DNA of 64,000 nt. Origin: Neobacillus mesonae (GTDB lineage Bacteria > Bacillota > Bacilli > Bacillales > Cytobacillaceae). Shown here piece after piece: positions 1 through 9,400 of this stretch. The position numbers and the translations under genes were made by a program. How positions within the stretch are numbered: the first letter of the stretch is position 1; every line of letters starts with the position of its first letter. Under the pieces are notes generated by a model. That model was not told where the DNA came from. It was given only the letters and a program-made list of their open reading frames with translations, and ran no database searches. The stretch spans positions 1,280,703 through 1,344,702 of the forward strand of contig NZ_KV440949.1 in assembly GCF_001636315.1 (NCBI RefSeq). Direction: 5' to 3'.

Positions 1-343
1 AAACCATATAAATCCTAATAATCAAAGCATTAACCATTGGCAGTAGAATATAATCGAGCAATGCCGCCCAACCGACTAAAAAGCCAAGATGCGGATTCAT
101 CGTTTCCCTTGTATAGGTGTACGCTGAGCCTGCACTCGGAAAAACCTGTACCATTTTTCCATAGCTTATTGCCGTAAACAACATAACCATCAGTGCTGTA
201 AGGTATGCTAGCGGAACAACTCCATTTGTTTCTTCTGAGACAATTCCAAAAGTATCGAATACGATGGTTGGTGTCATATAACCTAATCCAAGACCAACAA
301 TTGCCCATAACCCTAAAGACCGTTTTAGCGTAGTATTGCCCAA
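1..343 (-). CDS. APC-family amino-acid/polyamine permease, N-terminal part (cut by window edge)
   Basis: About 114 residues are present before the window edge. Translation from a TTG start (343-341) preceded by AGGAGG at 353-358 with a 9-nt gap gives a hydrophobic protein beginning MGNTTLKRSLGLWAIVGLGL. It continues with FPSAGSAYTYT and a GFLVGWAALLDYILLPM helix. The early glycine-rich helix, the SAGSAY motif in TM2 and the basic LKRSLGLW start are typical of APC-superfamily amino-acid/polyamine permeases of the PuuP/YhdG type. Such proteins import amino acids or amines by cation coupling at the cytoplasmic membrane. The substrate cannot be told from this fragment. The next gene (wall hydrolase) lies upstream in the same direction, separated by a terminator. 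Confidence 0.75.
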   Translation of the reverse strand, partial: MGNTTLKRSLGLWAIVGLGLGYMTPTIVFDTFGIVSEETNGVVPLAYLTALMVMLFTAISYGKMVQVFPSAGSAYTYTRETMNPHLGFLVGWAALLDYILLPMVNALIIRIYMV

Positions 344-664
344 ATTTATCAGCCTCCTATTCTTAAAATCAACAATGTAACCCCTTACATTACATCTATA
401 ATAAAAAAACGTTTTTCTAAGCTTCCTCCTCTCTTCATAATTAATTAAATAACTATTTAAAATAGTTGCAATTTTCGTACCAATATTACTTAGCCATTAT
501 TTTAAGGACATTGCAAAAAAACTCAAGCATGGATTATGTATTTTTGCATAACTTACTCCGATTTGCATAAATCTTTAAGCAAACAAAAAAGCAGCGATCA
601 CATCATATTCGCTGCTTTTTTCTGTATAAATATTTTCATTTTTACAAAGCCTATTTTTAATCCA
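344..664. other. Intergenic gap with terminator, otherwise unremarkable
   Basis: An AT-rich 321-nt gap between the wall hydrolase and the permease. It holds the hydrolase terminator at 585-621 and presumably the permease promoter. No convincing small ORF with a ribosome site is seen on either strand. Confidence 0.5.
585..621 (-). terminator. Intrinsic terminator after the wall hydrolase
   Basis: Arms gcagcg (591-596) and cgctgc (610-615) are flanked by A-runs on one side and T-runs on the other, so the hairpin could work in both directions. It lies just downstream of the minus-strand hydrolase stop. Confidence 0.75.
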
Positions 665-1267
665 TTATTTTGCAAAGACATGGTTCCCAATTTTTACGGT
701 AACCTGGCGTGTTGCCACCCACTTACTTACTGAAGTCTTTGGGTTATAGAAAAATAGGGATCCGTTGCCTTGGCCTCTAAATGCAAGTGCTTCATTTACT
801 GCTTGTTTAGAAACTGCATCAGCTGATTTATTGATGGCGCCATTCATCACTGGTGTAAACGCATAGTGACCGCCGGATTTTTCATAGATTACGCCACGAA
901 CTGTGTTTGGAAAATCAGCGCTTGCTACGCGGTTTAAAATAACCGTTGCTACCGCTACTTTTCCAGCATATGGTTCACCTTCAGCTTCCGCACGTACAAG
1001 GCGTGCCATTAAGTCTTTTTCAGCCGCTGTAACTGAAGAATTAGGGATTACTAGAGTTTTACCTGCATTTAGATATGAACTTGTTGCCTTGTTTGCTTGC
1101 ATTAATGATTTAACCGGTACCCCAAATTTTACCGCGAGTTTCCAGTACGTTTCACCATATTGAACTTTATGAGTAGTAGTCGCAGCTTCTGTTATACCAT
1201 TTAACGTAAATGCTGACATTGATAAAATTAACCCTGCTGAGATTAATAGTTTTTTAAATTTATTCAT
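665..1267 (-). CDS. LysM-domain cell-wall hydrolase, SleB/CwlJ-type
   Basis: A 200-aa secreted peptidoglycan hydrolase. The start is the ATG at 1267, directly preceded by CTAGGAGGTTATCAA, giving MNKFKKLLISAGLILSMSAF, a clear signal peptide ending near ITEAA; upstream in-frame codons lack a ribosome site. Residues about 34-77 form one LysM repeat (HKVQYGETYWKLAVKFGVP, ending LNAGKTLVIP) that binds glycan strands. Residues about 85-200 form a Hydrolase_2 (SleB/CwlJ) domain with ARLVRAEAEGEPYAGKVAVA and a catalytic-type Glu. The family includes spore cortex-lytic enzymes and vegetative hydrolases. A germination or a growth role cannot be decided, because no ypeB or spore-coat gene is adjacent. 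It is monocistronic and followed by its own terminator. Confidence 0.85.
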   Translation of the reverse strand: MNKFKKLLISAGLILSMSAFTLNGITEAATTTHKVQYGETYWKLAVKFGVPVKSLMQANKATSSYLNAGKTLVIPNSSVTAAEKDLMARLVRAEAEGEPYAGKVAVATVILNRVASADFPNTVRGVIYEKSGGHYAFTPVMNGAINKSADAVSKQAVNEALAFRGQGNGSLFFYNPKTSVSKWVATRQVTVKIGNHVFAK

Positions 1268-1621
1268 TTGATAACCTCCTAGTTTCGTTCGTCTCTCTAC
1301 ATTCAAGGCTATCAGTTGTAACATACTTATTCATTAGCCAAAAAGTGGCAAGTATAAAAAAGATAGATTCATAGTTAATATGATAATGTTTATCCAACCC
1401 TTGGAATTTTTCTCCTCTATCATTTTAATTCCGATGTTTTCCCACCTAAGGATAATTAAGGATACTTTATTACAATTTGTTTCAACGGTGTAACACAGGG
1501 TCTGTAATATAATGGATGTAACCTTCACTAAATTGTCATGTATTTCATTGAATGGAGGAAGGATATTCATCAAATATTTGGTAATTATATATAGAGAAAA
1601 CGAAAAGGAGGTTTCTTTAAG
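1268..1621. other. Intergenic gap between divergent wall-hydrolase and dps genes
   Basis: A 354-nt gap holding the divergent promoters. A sigma-B-like promoter for dps is listed separately. A 79-codon minus-strand open frame inside the gap (1334-1573) has no ribosome site and an unconvincing composition and is not called. Confidence 0.5.
1479..1503 (+). promoter_or_regulatory. Candidate sigma-B-type promoter for dps
   Basis: GTTTCA, 13 nt, then GGGTCT, each one mismatch from the sigma-B consensus GTTTAA-N12-14-GGGTAT. It lies about 120 nt upstream of the dps ATG. Bacillus subtilis dps is known to be sigma-B dependent, so the match is sensible but rests on pattern only. Confidence 0.45.
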
Positions 1622-2068
1622 ATGAACAATCAGTTAGTCAATGTTCTAAATAAGCAAATCGCCAATTGGTCTGTCCTGTATATGAAATTACATAACTACC
1701 ACTGGTACGTTAAAGGTGAACAATTCTTTACTCTTCATGCTAAATTCGAGGAATTTTATAATGAGGCCGGAACTCATGTGGATGAATTAGCTGAACGCCT
1801 GCTGGCAATCGGCGGCAATCCGGTTGCTACAATGAAGGAATGTTTAGAAATTTCGTCTATTCAGGAAGCTACTAGCACAGAAGCTGCAACTGAAATGGTT
1901 CAGTCTGTCATCAATGATTTCTCAATTATCATTGGGGAATTAAAGGAAGGCATGAGCCTGGCCGATGAACAAAATGATGAAACGACAGGTGACATGCTGC
2001 TTGCCATCCACTCCAGCTTAGAAAAGCATGTTTGGATGCTGACAGCGTTTCTTGGAAAAGCAATATAA
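1622..2068 (+). CDS. dps: Dps-family ferritin-like DNA-protection protein
   Basis: A 148-aa protein of typical Dps/MrgA length. Dps dodecamers oxidise and store Fe(II) using peroxide and so protect DNA during stress. The inter-subunit ferroxidase ligands are visible in order: H27 (HNYHWYVKG), H39 (FFTLHAKFE), and D54 and E58 (HVDELAERL). The rest is the expected four-helix bundle, ending [15 protein letters not shown]. The ATG at 1622 follows AAAAGGAGGTTTCTTTAAG. It is a single-gene unit with a terminator at 2087-2117. Dps and MrgA paralogs cannot be separated from sequence alone. The sigma-B-like promoter upstream and the peroxide-linked neighbour favour a stress role. Confidence 0.92.
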   Translation: MNNQLVNVLNKQIANWSVLYMKLHNYHWYVKGEQFFTLHAKFEEFYNEAGTHVDELAERLLAIGGNPVATMKECLEISSIQEATSTEAATEMVQSVINDFSIIIGELKEGMSLADEQNDETTGDMLLAIHSSLEKHVWMLTAFLGKAI

Positions 2069-2086
2069 TAGAAGAAAAGCATTTTA

Positions 2087-2117
2087 AGGCCCAGCTATTC
2101 CCAGTTGGGCTTTTTTG
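2087..2117 (+). terminator. Intrinsic terminator after dps
   Basis: Stem AGGCCCAGCT / AGTTGGGC around an ATTCCC loop followed by TTTTTT. It begins 19 nt after the dps stop. Confidence 0.85.
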
Positions 2118-2133
2118 CTTAGCTTGAAACAAA

Positions 2134-2148
2134 TTAGAATAATTATTA
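2134..2148 (+). promoter_or_regulatory. Candidate PerR box
   Basis: TTAGAATAATTATTA matches the PerR consensus TTATAATNATTATAA at nearly every defined position. It sits just upstream of the -35 element of the following redox gene, a position that fits peroxide-sensitive control. It is also AT-rich, so a chance match is possible. Confidence 0.4.
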
Positions 2149-2155
2149 AAAAGGT

Positions 2156-2185
2156 TTGACTTTTAAATAGTAATTATATTATTAT
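2156..2185 (+). promoter_or_regulatory. Sigma-A-type promoter for the Grx-TrxR fusion
   Basis: TTGACT (2156-2161), 18 nt, TATTAT (2180-2185). It is placed about 35 nt before the start codon and directly downstream of the PerR-like box. Confidence 0.55.
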
Positions 2186-2218
2186 TAATAATAAGAAAAG
2201 GATTAGGAGGTTTTCATA

Positions 2219-3490
2219 ATGGCCAACCCAGAAATTATTGTGTATAGCAGTACAGGCTGTCCTTATTGTGAAAAAGTTAAAACCTATTTAAAGGAACATG
2301 GGTTTGAATATGAAGAGCGTAACGCTTCTATACATAAAGAATATTTTGACCAACTAAAAGAACGAAAAATTTATGGCACCCCCGCAACATTTATTAATGG
2401 AAAGCTTGTGTTAGGATTCCAGGAGAAAAAGTTTATCAAGCTGCTCGGACTTTCAGAGGCTGAAGCTAAACCGGCAGCAGCTGCCCCTCAGCAGGAAAGC
2501 AACGAAGAAAATGCCAATTCAATTTTTAAACCGGTAACGGATCGAGTCCTTGAAGAAGTATTTGACTTTGTAACAATTGGCGGCGGCCCAGCCGGAGCAT
2601 CCGCAGCTGTTTATGCGGCCCGCGGCAAAATGAAAACTCTTGTTATTGATAAAGCGCCAAAAGCCGGCACACTTGCCATTACTCATAAAATCGCCAACTA
2701 TCCAGGTGTCCGTGAAGAGCTGACCGGGCTAGAACTGTTAACAAGAATGCAGGCTCAAGCAAAGGATTTCGGGGCAGAATTTATACGCTCCAATGTTCTT
2801 TCGGTCGATTTTTCTGATGAGATCAAAAAGATTGAAGTCGCCGAAGGAACAATTAAAGCGAAGAGTGTCTTTATTGCCGTCGGGGCAAAAGCGCCATCCA
2901 GCAAAATTAAAGGCGAAGAAGAATTCACCGGGCGGGGTGTAAGCTATTGTTCTACCTGTGATGCTGCTTTCTATCAGGATCAAGTTGTTGTTGTAATGGG
3001 GGACAATGAAGAAGCGGTTCATGAAGCAGAAACACTAGCAAAGTATTGTAAAACGGTAAAATTATTAATCCCTGTTGTTAAATTAAAAGGCGATGTTGAT
3101 CTTTCCGGTTTAGAAGCTAAACCAAATGTTGAAATTTATAAGCGCCATCGCATCAGGGATATTCAAGGGACAGACAGCGTTGAGAAAATCGTCGTTCTAA
3201 ATGATAAAAGGGAAGAAGAAATTTGGGCTGTTGATGGTGTATTCCTTTACCTTGGCGGCTTGAAACCAGGAACAGACTTCTTAAAAGATGCTGTAAAGCG
3301 TGATGAAGAAGGCTATGTTGCGGTTGATGAAAATCTTCGGACAAGCGTAGACGGGGTTTTTGCCGGCGGTGACGCCCGTAGAACATTGGTAAAACAGGCT
3401 GTTATTTCTGCAGCGGACGGTGCAATTGCCGCCCTTGGTGCAGAACAGCATGTCAATAAACGAAAAACACTGCGTCCACAGTATAGTTAA
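2219..3490 (+). CDS. Glutaredoxin-thioredoxin reductase fusion (AhpF-like flavoprotein)
   Basis: A 423-aa two-domain redox protein. Residues 1-75 are a glutaredoxin/thioredoxin-fold domain with the active motif C14-P-Y-C17. An Ala/Gln/Glu-rich linker (about 80-100) leads to a thioredoxin-reductase-type domain. That domain shows the FAD site GGGPAGASAAVYAARG (about residue 120), the redox CxxC in SYCSTCDAAF (about 244-247), and a C-terminal FAD-binding stretch GVFAGGDARRT. The inferred reaction is NAD(P)H to FAD to the CxxC and then to the attached glutaredoxin domain, which would reduce disulfides or a peroxiredoxin, as in AhpF. The NAD(P)-binding glycine motif is degenerate (VVVVMGDNEEAV), which is odd for a TrxR. 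The ATG at 2219 follows TTAGGAGGTTTTCATA. The partner is unknown because no ahpC is nearby. Confidence 0.85.
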   Translation: MANPEIIVYSSTGCPYCEKVKTYLKEHGFEYEERNASIHKEYFDQLKERKIYGTPATFINGKLVLGFQEKKFIKLLGLSEAEAKPAAAAPQQESNEENANSIFKPVTDRVLEEVFDFVTIGGGPAGASAAVYAARGKMKTLVIDKAPKAGTLAITHKIANYPGVREELTGLELLTRMQAQAKDFGAEFIRSNVLSVDFSDEIKKIEVAEGTIKAKSVFIAVGAKAPSSKIKGEEEFTGRGVSYCSTCDAAFYQDQVVVVMGDNEEAVHEAETLAKYCKTVKLLIPVVKLKGDVDLSGLEAKPNVEIYKRHRIRDIQGTDSVEKIVVLNDKREEEIWAVDGVFLYLGGLKPGTDFLKDAVKRDEEGYVAVDENLRTSVDGVFAGGDARRTLVKQAVISAADGAIAALGAEQHVNKRKTLRPQYS

Positions 3491-3494
3491 ATTT

Positions 3495-3529
3495 GAAGAG
3501 CTTCCCTGTTTGGGGGAAGCTCTTTTTTT
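3495..3529 (+). terminator. Intrinsic terminator after the Grx-TrxR gene
   Basis: Arms AGAGCTTCCC and GGGGAAGCTCT followed by a run of seven T, starting a few bases after the stop codon. Confidence 0.9.
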
Positions 3530-3549
3530 ATGCAACAATTGAGGAGAAG

Positions 3550-3646
3550 TATCCGACAGTTGGCACGTTCTATCCGACAATTAGCGAGCGCTATCCGACA
3601 GTTGGCCGTTCTATCCGACAATTAGCGAGCGCTATCCGACAGTTAA
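3550..3646 (+). repeat. Phased intergenic array, TATCCGACARTTR x5, about 21-nt period
   Basis: The 13-nt motif TATCCGACA(G/A)TT(G/A) starts at 3550, 3571, 3592, 3612 and 3633, so the period is 20-21 nt. Alternate copies pair into a 41-42-nt higher-order unit (GTTCTATCCGACAATTAGCG occurs twice). It lies between the Grx-TrxR terminator and the convergent permease gene. It is not a CRISPR because there are no unique 30-40-nt spacers. Confidence 0.85.
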
Positions 3647-3658
3647 ACACAACACCCC

Positions 3659-4984
3659 TTATCCAATATTCCTTGCATTTTCCTTTTTAGGACTCTTAAC
3701 CTGCTCTAGCTTCGACCAGTTAATCGTATTTTCAAGCACCACTGAGAGGATAATTCCCATTAACAATCCGCTGCTTATGAGCGGCCGGACAAGCATTGGA
3801 ATAGAACCAAACATTTCCGCGGGAATATTCATGATAGCCATCCCTAATAAGACAGGTGCAGCAATTCGATAGATTGTTTTTTGCGAAAAACGGATCCCCT
3901 CTAAATTATTGAGGGCCCCGCTAAATAATTGCAAATAGGCAACGAATAGCACCGCATCCCCGACACTGATCGGCAGCGTTGAAAATAGATGACTAAGAGA
4001 TGGTACCAGACCAAGAATCATAAACATCGCAGCGCCAATAATCATCGGCAAACGCTCAAAGATAAGTGTTGATTGTAAAAATCCTAACGAGGACACATAT
4101 GGTGCATATGGAACCATTCCGAATATGCCCGAAACGACTGAATTTAATCCAGTTAGAACAAATGATTTACGATATTGCTTATCTGTAGTTGTCGTTCGAA
4201 GCAGCGGCTCCACCCCTTTAACTGATGCGATTGTATTCGTCGTGTTCACTAATCCTGTGAGTACCGCCATAATAATAAGACCTAGGCTGAAGGTTGGCTT
4301 TCCCCATGGAAATGGGTTAAAGAGTTTCGTTGTAACATGTTCGTCAGCTGCCTCGGCAGGGAAAAATAATACGTAAATAATCCAGCCCGTAACTATTCCA
4401 ATTAGAATCGAAAAGTTTCGAATTGCTTTTGGTCCCTTTATATTAAGCCATACTGTTAACACGATTAGGAAAATCGATAAACCTGCTGTTGGAATATGTA
4501 TTTCATCACTTGTCGTCAGCCCTAGCATCCCTTTAGTAAAAATAATGATTAATTGGCTGGCGAGTAAAAAGAAGACGGTACTCATTACAACAGGAGTAAA
4601 TAAACGCCTCAATACATTCCCGATTCCAAGCGCCCCTAGGATCGTGAGGAGAATACCCGAAAGGATAATCCCCACGGCAAGCCCGCCGCCAAGTTCCGAT
4701 ACACTAATCCCTGCTGCCGAAGCCGATGCACTTAGGCTTAAGATGGCGCCCCACCATAATCCAGATTGTCCTTCCATCAGCGGGTACCGATGGCCAAAAA
4801 CGGCCTGGAGAATACAAGCTGCTCCGGTAAAAATAAATGACCTTTGCAAAGCGCTCGCAACTTCAATAGATGATAAATCAAATGCATCTCCGATTGTCAG
4901 CGGGATCACCACGGTATTAGCAAACATGAAAAACAGCCATTGAAGCCCCGCTAATAACTGGGTTGTTTTTGATAATGGATTCAT
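3659..4984 (-). CDS. NCS2-family nucleobase (purine/xanthine/uracil) permease
   Basis: A 441-aa polytopic membrane protein with about 14 hydrophobic segments. It shows features of the nucleobase:cation symporter-2 (xanthine/uracil permease) family: an N-terminal LLAGLQWLFFMFANTVVIPL, a QSGLWWGAIL stretch, the TM8-region motif TGLVNTTNTIASVKGVEP, and a later APYVSSLGFLQST. These proteins bring purines or pyrimidines into the cell with protons. The sequence most resembles the YwdJ-type branch rather than PbuX or PyrP, so the substrate is left open. The ATG at 4984 follows AGAGGAGAGGCA. It stands alone on the minus strand, convergent with the redox gene, and no purine riboswitch or PurR box was recognised upstream. 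Confidence 0.8.
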   Translation of the reverse strand: MNPLSKTTQLLAGLQWLFFMFANTVVIPLTIGDAFDLSSIEVASALQRSFIFTGAACILQAVFGHRYPLMEGQSGLWWGAILSLSASASAAGISVSELGGGLAVGIILSGILLTILGALGIGNVLRRLFTPVVMSTVFFLLASQLIIIFTKGMLGLTTSDEIHIPTAGLSIFLIVLTVWLNIKGPKAIRNFSILIGIVTGWIIYVLFFPAEAADEHVTTKLFNPFPWGKPTFSLGLIIMAVLTGLVNTTNTIASVKGVEPLLRTTTTDKQYRKSFVLTGLNSVVSGIFGMVPYAPYVSSLGFLQSTLIFERLPMIIGAAMFMILGLVPSLSHLFSTLPISVGDAVLFVAYLQLFSGALNNLEGIRFSQKTIYRIAAPVLLGMAIMNIPAEMFGSIPMLVRPLISSGLLMGIILSVVLENTINWSKLEQVKSPKKENARNIG

Positions 4985-5085
4985 TGCCTCTCCTCTCTTT
5001 TTTATAGTTATTTTTGTTTTCTACGTTACACTATTTGTTTAGCGTTTTAAAGGGAAAAATTTACTCTTCTTCTATTCTTGAAACA

Positions 5086-5121
5086 AAAATACCACAGCAC
5101 CTTTTGGTCTGTGGTATTTTA
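5086..5121 (-). terminator. Intrinsic terminator after bdbC
   Basis: Arms AATACCACAG and CTGTGGTATT around a CACCTTTTGGT loop, with T-runs on the exit side. It lies 11 nt beyond the bdbC stop. Confidence 0.85.
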
Positions 5122-5131
5122 CGGAAAGAGT

Positions 5132-5539
5132 CTATTCCTTATGACTGCGAGCCAACGCTGCCATACAAATTGTGATAATAGCAAATGCAACAAAGGCGAG
5201 CAATGGAATGGTTATAAAACCGAGCCAGTTAATATAGTCCTTTGAGCACGGAACTCCTGTCGTGCACATTTCAAACTGTTTTAACGCAGGCACCTTTTGC
5301 AGCAATGTATGGTAGCCGCTGATCAGCAGACCAATGATAGATACTGGCAGGGCATACTTATAAATCCCGGTGTCATTGCGGTAAACTGCTATTCCTAAGA
5401 TAATCGCAAGCGGGTACATAAAGATGCGCTGGTACCAGCACAGTGTACATGGGATAAAATGCATGACCTCGCTAAAGTACAGGCTTCCAAGTGTTGCAAT
5501 AATCGCGGCAATCCAGGAGAGCAGCAGTGATTTGTTCAT
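5132..5539 (-). CDS. bdbC: BdbC, DsbB-type thiol-disulfide oxidoreductase
   Basis: A 135-aa membrane protein of the DsbB family with four predicted transmembrane helices. The first cysteine pair, C31-T-L-C34, sits in [11 protein letters not shown], and a second pair is in the extracytoplasmic loop ([14 protein letters not shown]). BdbC reoxidises its DsbA-like partner and passes electrons to quinone, allowing disulfide formation in exported proteins. The gene begins one base after the stop of bdbD, so the two form a tight operon. The ATG at 5539 follows the GGAGAAG ribosome site that overlaps the end of bdbD. The length matches Bacillus BdbC. Confidence 0.93.
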   Translation of the reverse strand: MNKSLLLSWIAAIIATLGSLYFSEVMHFIPCTLCWYQRIFMYPLAIILGIAVYRNDTGIYKYALPVSIIGLLISGYHTLLQKVPALKQFEMCTTGVPCSKDYINWLGFITIPLLAFVAFAIITICMAALARSHKE

Positions 5540-5540
5540 T

Positions 5541-6251
5541 CTACTTCTCCTTCGCCGCTTTTTCTACCATTTCCTTCAAGTCATCCATCGTTTTTCCTGT
5601 GAACATCTTGCCGTTTACAAACATTGTCGGTGTTCCAGTTACACCAAGTTTTCCGGCGTAATCCATATCCTTTTGCCAAGCATCCATAGATTTTTGTTCC
5701 TTAAAGTTTTTCACTACCTTCTCAACATCTTTCTCGCTGGCCATTTCTTTTAGCGTATCAGTTAAGAATTGTTCGGTAAAAATATCTTGCTTTTCAGCTT
5801 TGGTGTCTTCCGGCTGTTTTTGATAGAGCAATTCATGGAATTTCCAGAACGTTTCGTTTCCCAGCTCTTGAAAAACCGATTCGGCAAATTGGGCTGAACG
5901 TTTGGAATCAATATTAATAAATGAATCATTCATAAAATAAAACTTTGCTTTCCCTGTATCCACAAGCTCTTTTTGAATCATAGGGACAACATTATGGGCA
6001 AAGTCTTTACAAATCGGACATTTGTAATCCCCAAATTCAATAATCGACACCGGTGCGTTCTCGTCACCAAGAAACGGCTGATTCGAGTAATCAATATCAT
6101 TAGTTTTCGTCGTTGCCTTATCCTTCTTATCGGATTGATTACTTAAAAAAATAAAGGCCAACAAACAAACAGCCACTAAACCAATCATCCAAAAAACAAA
6201 TTTAGATGAGGATTTTGCTGCTTGCTTCGTGTTTTTCTTCTTATTTGCCAT
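5541..6251 (-). CDS. bdbD: BdbD, DsbA-like thiol-disulfide oxidase
   Basis: A 236-aa membrane-anchored thioredoxin-fold protein. The ATG at 6251 is chosen because AAAGGAG lies 7 nt upstream; a TTG two codons earlier would sit too close to it. The N-terminus is a Lys-rich head followed by one transmembrane helix ([19 protein letters not shown]). The DsbA-type domain has the active site C-P-I-C in [12 protein letters not shown], an inserted helical region, and the cis-Pro loop [13 protein letters not shown]. BdbD introduces disulfides into secreted and membrane proteins on the outer face, and is recycled by BdbC encoded directly downstream. Confidence 0.93.
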   Translation of the reverse strand: MANKKKNTKQAAKSSSKFVFWMIGLVAVCLLAFIFLSNQSDKKDKATTKTNDIDYSNQPFLGDENAPVSIIEFGDYKCPICKDFAHNVVPMIQKELVDTGKAKFYFMNDSFINIDSKRSAQFAESVFQELGNETFWKFHELLYQKQPEDTKAEKQDIFTEQFLTDTLKEMASEKDVEKVVKNFKEQKSMDAWQKDMDYAGKLGVTGTPTMFVNGKMFTGKTMDDLKEMVEKAAKEK

Positions 6252-6408
6252 GATCAAACTCCTTTTAAAAAACTTATATACAATGAGCCATAAAAATTTT
6301 GTCTCAGATAGTTTAAATATTACCTATCTCCGAAAATATTGCAAATAAAAGGGTTTCTTTCCTAACAAAAAAACGCTTCTTTAAACACTGTTCTTCTAAA
6401 AACTTAAT

Positions 6409-6450
6409 TAAAATACCCGATTTGCCAAAAGTAACAAATCGGGTATTTTA
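6409..6450 (-). terminator. Intrinsic terminator after the GH95 fucosidase
   Basis: Fourteen-base arms AAATACCCGATTTG (6411-6424) and CAAATCGGGTATTT (6435-6448) end in A/T runs. It lies about 40 nt beyond the GH95 stop and marks the end of the fucosidase unit. Confidence 0.9.
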
Positions 6451-6489
6451 TTAATGTAAATTTCTAATTTCAAGTCTTGAATTTGAAAA

Positions 6490-9400
6490 TCAATTGTTGC
6501 TTAACCAGGCATCTGCCCAGTCAGCATGGTCGTTTCCGTTACCGTTTCCAGCATCCCCGACAACTAACTTCAATTCTTTTTTACCAGAGATATCAACATC
6601 TACAAATTTTGCAGGAGTATAATAATTCATTATCCCACTGTCAAATACCTTATTCCCATCAAGAAACACCTGGAAAACAACTGTTCCGCCTTTACCACTA
6701 GCTTCCTGATCGATTCCTACATACGAATTAAACCGTTTATAATTTATGTTTGATATATCATAGGTAATCTCAGATTTTGCATGAGTTCCTATACCCTTTT
6801 TATAGAAAACCAGCCCACTTGGTCCTAACAATGAAAGTGGATTCCCATCAATACTTTTATCCTTCTGAATCTGTGCCCAGCCTACAGTAGCTTTTACCCA
6901 TGGAATATCACTAAGATAGACACCGCCAACAACCACCTGAACTTTGGACGAAGCAACTTTGGTATCCCCTATTAATACTGAAACTCCAATTTCGCCCATT
7001 CCTTGGTAATCATTAGGCGTAGTAACCTCAAAAGATAAGGTCTCCTCTTGTCCTCCAAGTAAATCAAATGCCTTATTCAATGGTTGAGCCTTCCATCCCT
7101 CAGGTAGTTCCAATTCTATACTCCCTGGTACCATAGTTTCATTTAGTTCGTTTTGAATCTTTACATTTATTTTTGTAGAGCCACTTGTTCCATTAATTGA
7201 ATCCGGATCGGCTTTTGCCGAAATAATAGAAACTGCAGGTGTTATTTTTATTTCATTGGAGTCAATTAATGTTCCACTATCGGTTTTGATGCCAGCCATA
7301 ATCGAATAGTTTTTTGATACCGTATTGTTTGGAACATTCAACAAAGCCTCCACAGAACGAGTTTCACCGGGTTCAATAGTTTCAAAAGCTACCTTCATAG
7401 GTTCAACTTTCCAACCTTCGGGAACTGTAAATTCAATCTCACCTGGAGAGGACGGTACAGAACCAGGGTTTGTTAAATTCACTTTGACTTTAGTTGTACT
7501 TCCAGCTGTTAAACTACTAGGAGACTCCAGTTGAATATTGATCAAAGATTCAATTATATAGGTTTTCCCTGGTTGGGTTTTAAAAGTAATTGTGTCACCA
7601 TCCTTGATAAATTTCATTTTTTTATGATCCCCGACCCTTATTACTGAAATTGGAGAGTTAAACATAGGGCTTTTTAATTTTGCTTCATTACCGTCATCAG
7701 ATGATAACTTTACTTGGGTTGGCTTACCGTTTTTCCATGTGGCATCCACTGTAAATGCCCCCCGTGCTCTAAGCCCTTTATAAGAACCATCTTTCCATGC
7801 TCTAGGGAGGGCAGGCAATAGATGAATAGAGTCAGCATGGCTTTGAATTAACATTTCAGCAATTCCTGATGTTGCGCCAAAATTTCCATCTATCTGAAAC
7901 GGAGGATGGGTATCAAACAAGTTTGTCAATGTGCTTCCAGTAAGTTGTCCCTGGAGAATTTTATAGGCATGATCTCCATCTAACAAACGTGCCCATAGAT
8001 TAATTTTGTTTGCCTTACTCCAGCCGGTCCCTTCGTCACCACGATGATTTAAGGTTACTTTTGCGGCCTCTAACCACTCAGGTGTGTTGTGATTTATCAT
8101 TGTTCCTGGATAAAGAGCTACAAGCTGGGACACATGACGATGTTGTTCAGCAGGATCGTCTATATCATCTTTCCACTCTTGAACCTGACCATATCGGCCA
8201 ATCTGAATAGGAGCAAATAGCCGGTCCCTTTGTGCTATTAGTTGTTGTCGGAATTCCTTATCTGTATGCAAAATCTCACTAGCCTCGATTACATTTGAAA
8301 ACAACTCATATACCAACTGCTGATCAAATGCACATCCATCAGAAATACCTCCTATTTCTGGAGACCAGCATGGTGAAACCACTAACTTTTTATTTTCATC
8401 CTCCACTAAAAATTTACTATGAAATTCTGCTGCTTCTTTAATTACTGGATAAATCTTTTCTTTTAAGTATTTTTCATCATCAGTAAACTTATAATGATCC
8501 CAAAGATTTTGAGAAATAAAGGCGTTTGCACTTGGTGCCCAGCCCCAGCCGAGGCCCCAGCCTGGAGCAGTAAATCCGAATGGATTATTCATTGTATTAA
8601 CTGTCCATCCTCCGCCTGTAACCCCAAAGTGTTTTTCTGCCGAAACCCTTCCAGGTTCTCTTAACGAATCAACATAATCCACTAATGGAATTGCCGTTTC
8701 TGAAAGATTGGTTACTTCTGCGGGCCAATAATTCATTTGTAAATTGATGTTAAAATGATAATCGCTATCCCAAGGAGGTGTATTTGAATTATTCCATACT
8801 CCTTGTAAGTTAGCAGGGAGCGAGCCAGGTCTAGAGGATGCAATTAGCAAATACCTCCCGTATTGAAAGAACAATTCTTCCAGATACTTGTCATTTGTTT
8901 TACCGTAATTTGCTAATAATTCATTTGTTGGAATCTGCGGCTCTTTTCCACCCAAATCAAGGGCTACGCGATTAAACAATGCATGATAATCTTTGATATG
9001 AGTAGACTTCAATTGATCATACGACTTTTCAGATGCAGTTGCGATAATTTCCTCTACCTTTTTATTAGGATCTTCTCCTTTGTAATCGGGATATCTATTT
9101 TCATAATCGGTAGCCGCCGTCATAATTATTGTAAGAGCGTCAGCATTTGTCACTTTAATTTTGTTATTTTCTGGAGTTAGCGTGCCTCCTTCGTTTAGAA
9201 CTTTAAACTTTGCTTCATAAACCATTCCGTTATTAGCTACTTGACCACGGATTGTAATCGTATTATCGGCTGCGGTAACAGTACCTTGCTGTGAGCTGGT
9301 TGGTCTTACATCAAGAGTAAGTTTTCCCAGCTCACTGGCAGTTAGACGCATAACCATGACATGGTCTGGATAGCTTGCAAAATATTCTCGTTTATAGTCA

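Noticed and set aside
30..308. 92-codon open frame on the minus strand
   Set aside because: It is a shifted frame of the permease read from the TTG at 343; composition (many Cys, Trp, Arg) is typical of a shadow.
1334..1573. 79-codon minus-strand frame between the wall hydrolase and dps
   Set aside because: No ribosome site, odd composition, and it covers the sigma-B-like promoter region.
3550..3646. CRISPR-like array
   Set aside because: Spacers are 7-8 nt and similar to each other, and no cas genes are present.
3493..3690. 65-codon frame with heptad YPTVG-type repeats
   Set aside because: The peptide repeat is only the 21-nt DNA array read in frame; there is no ribosome site and it starts within a terminator.
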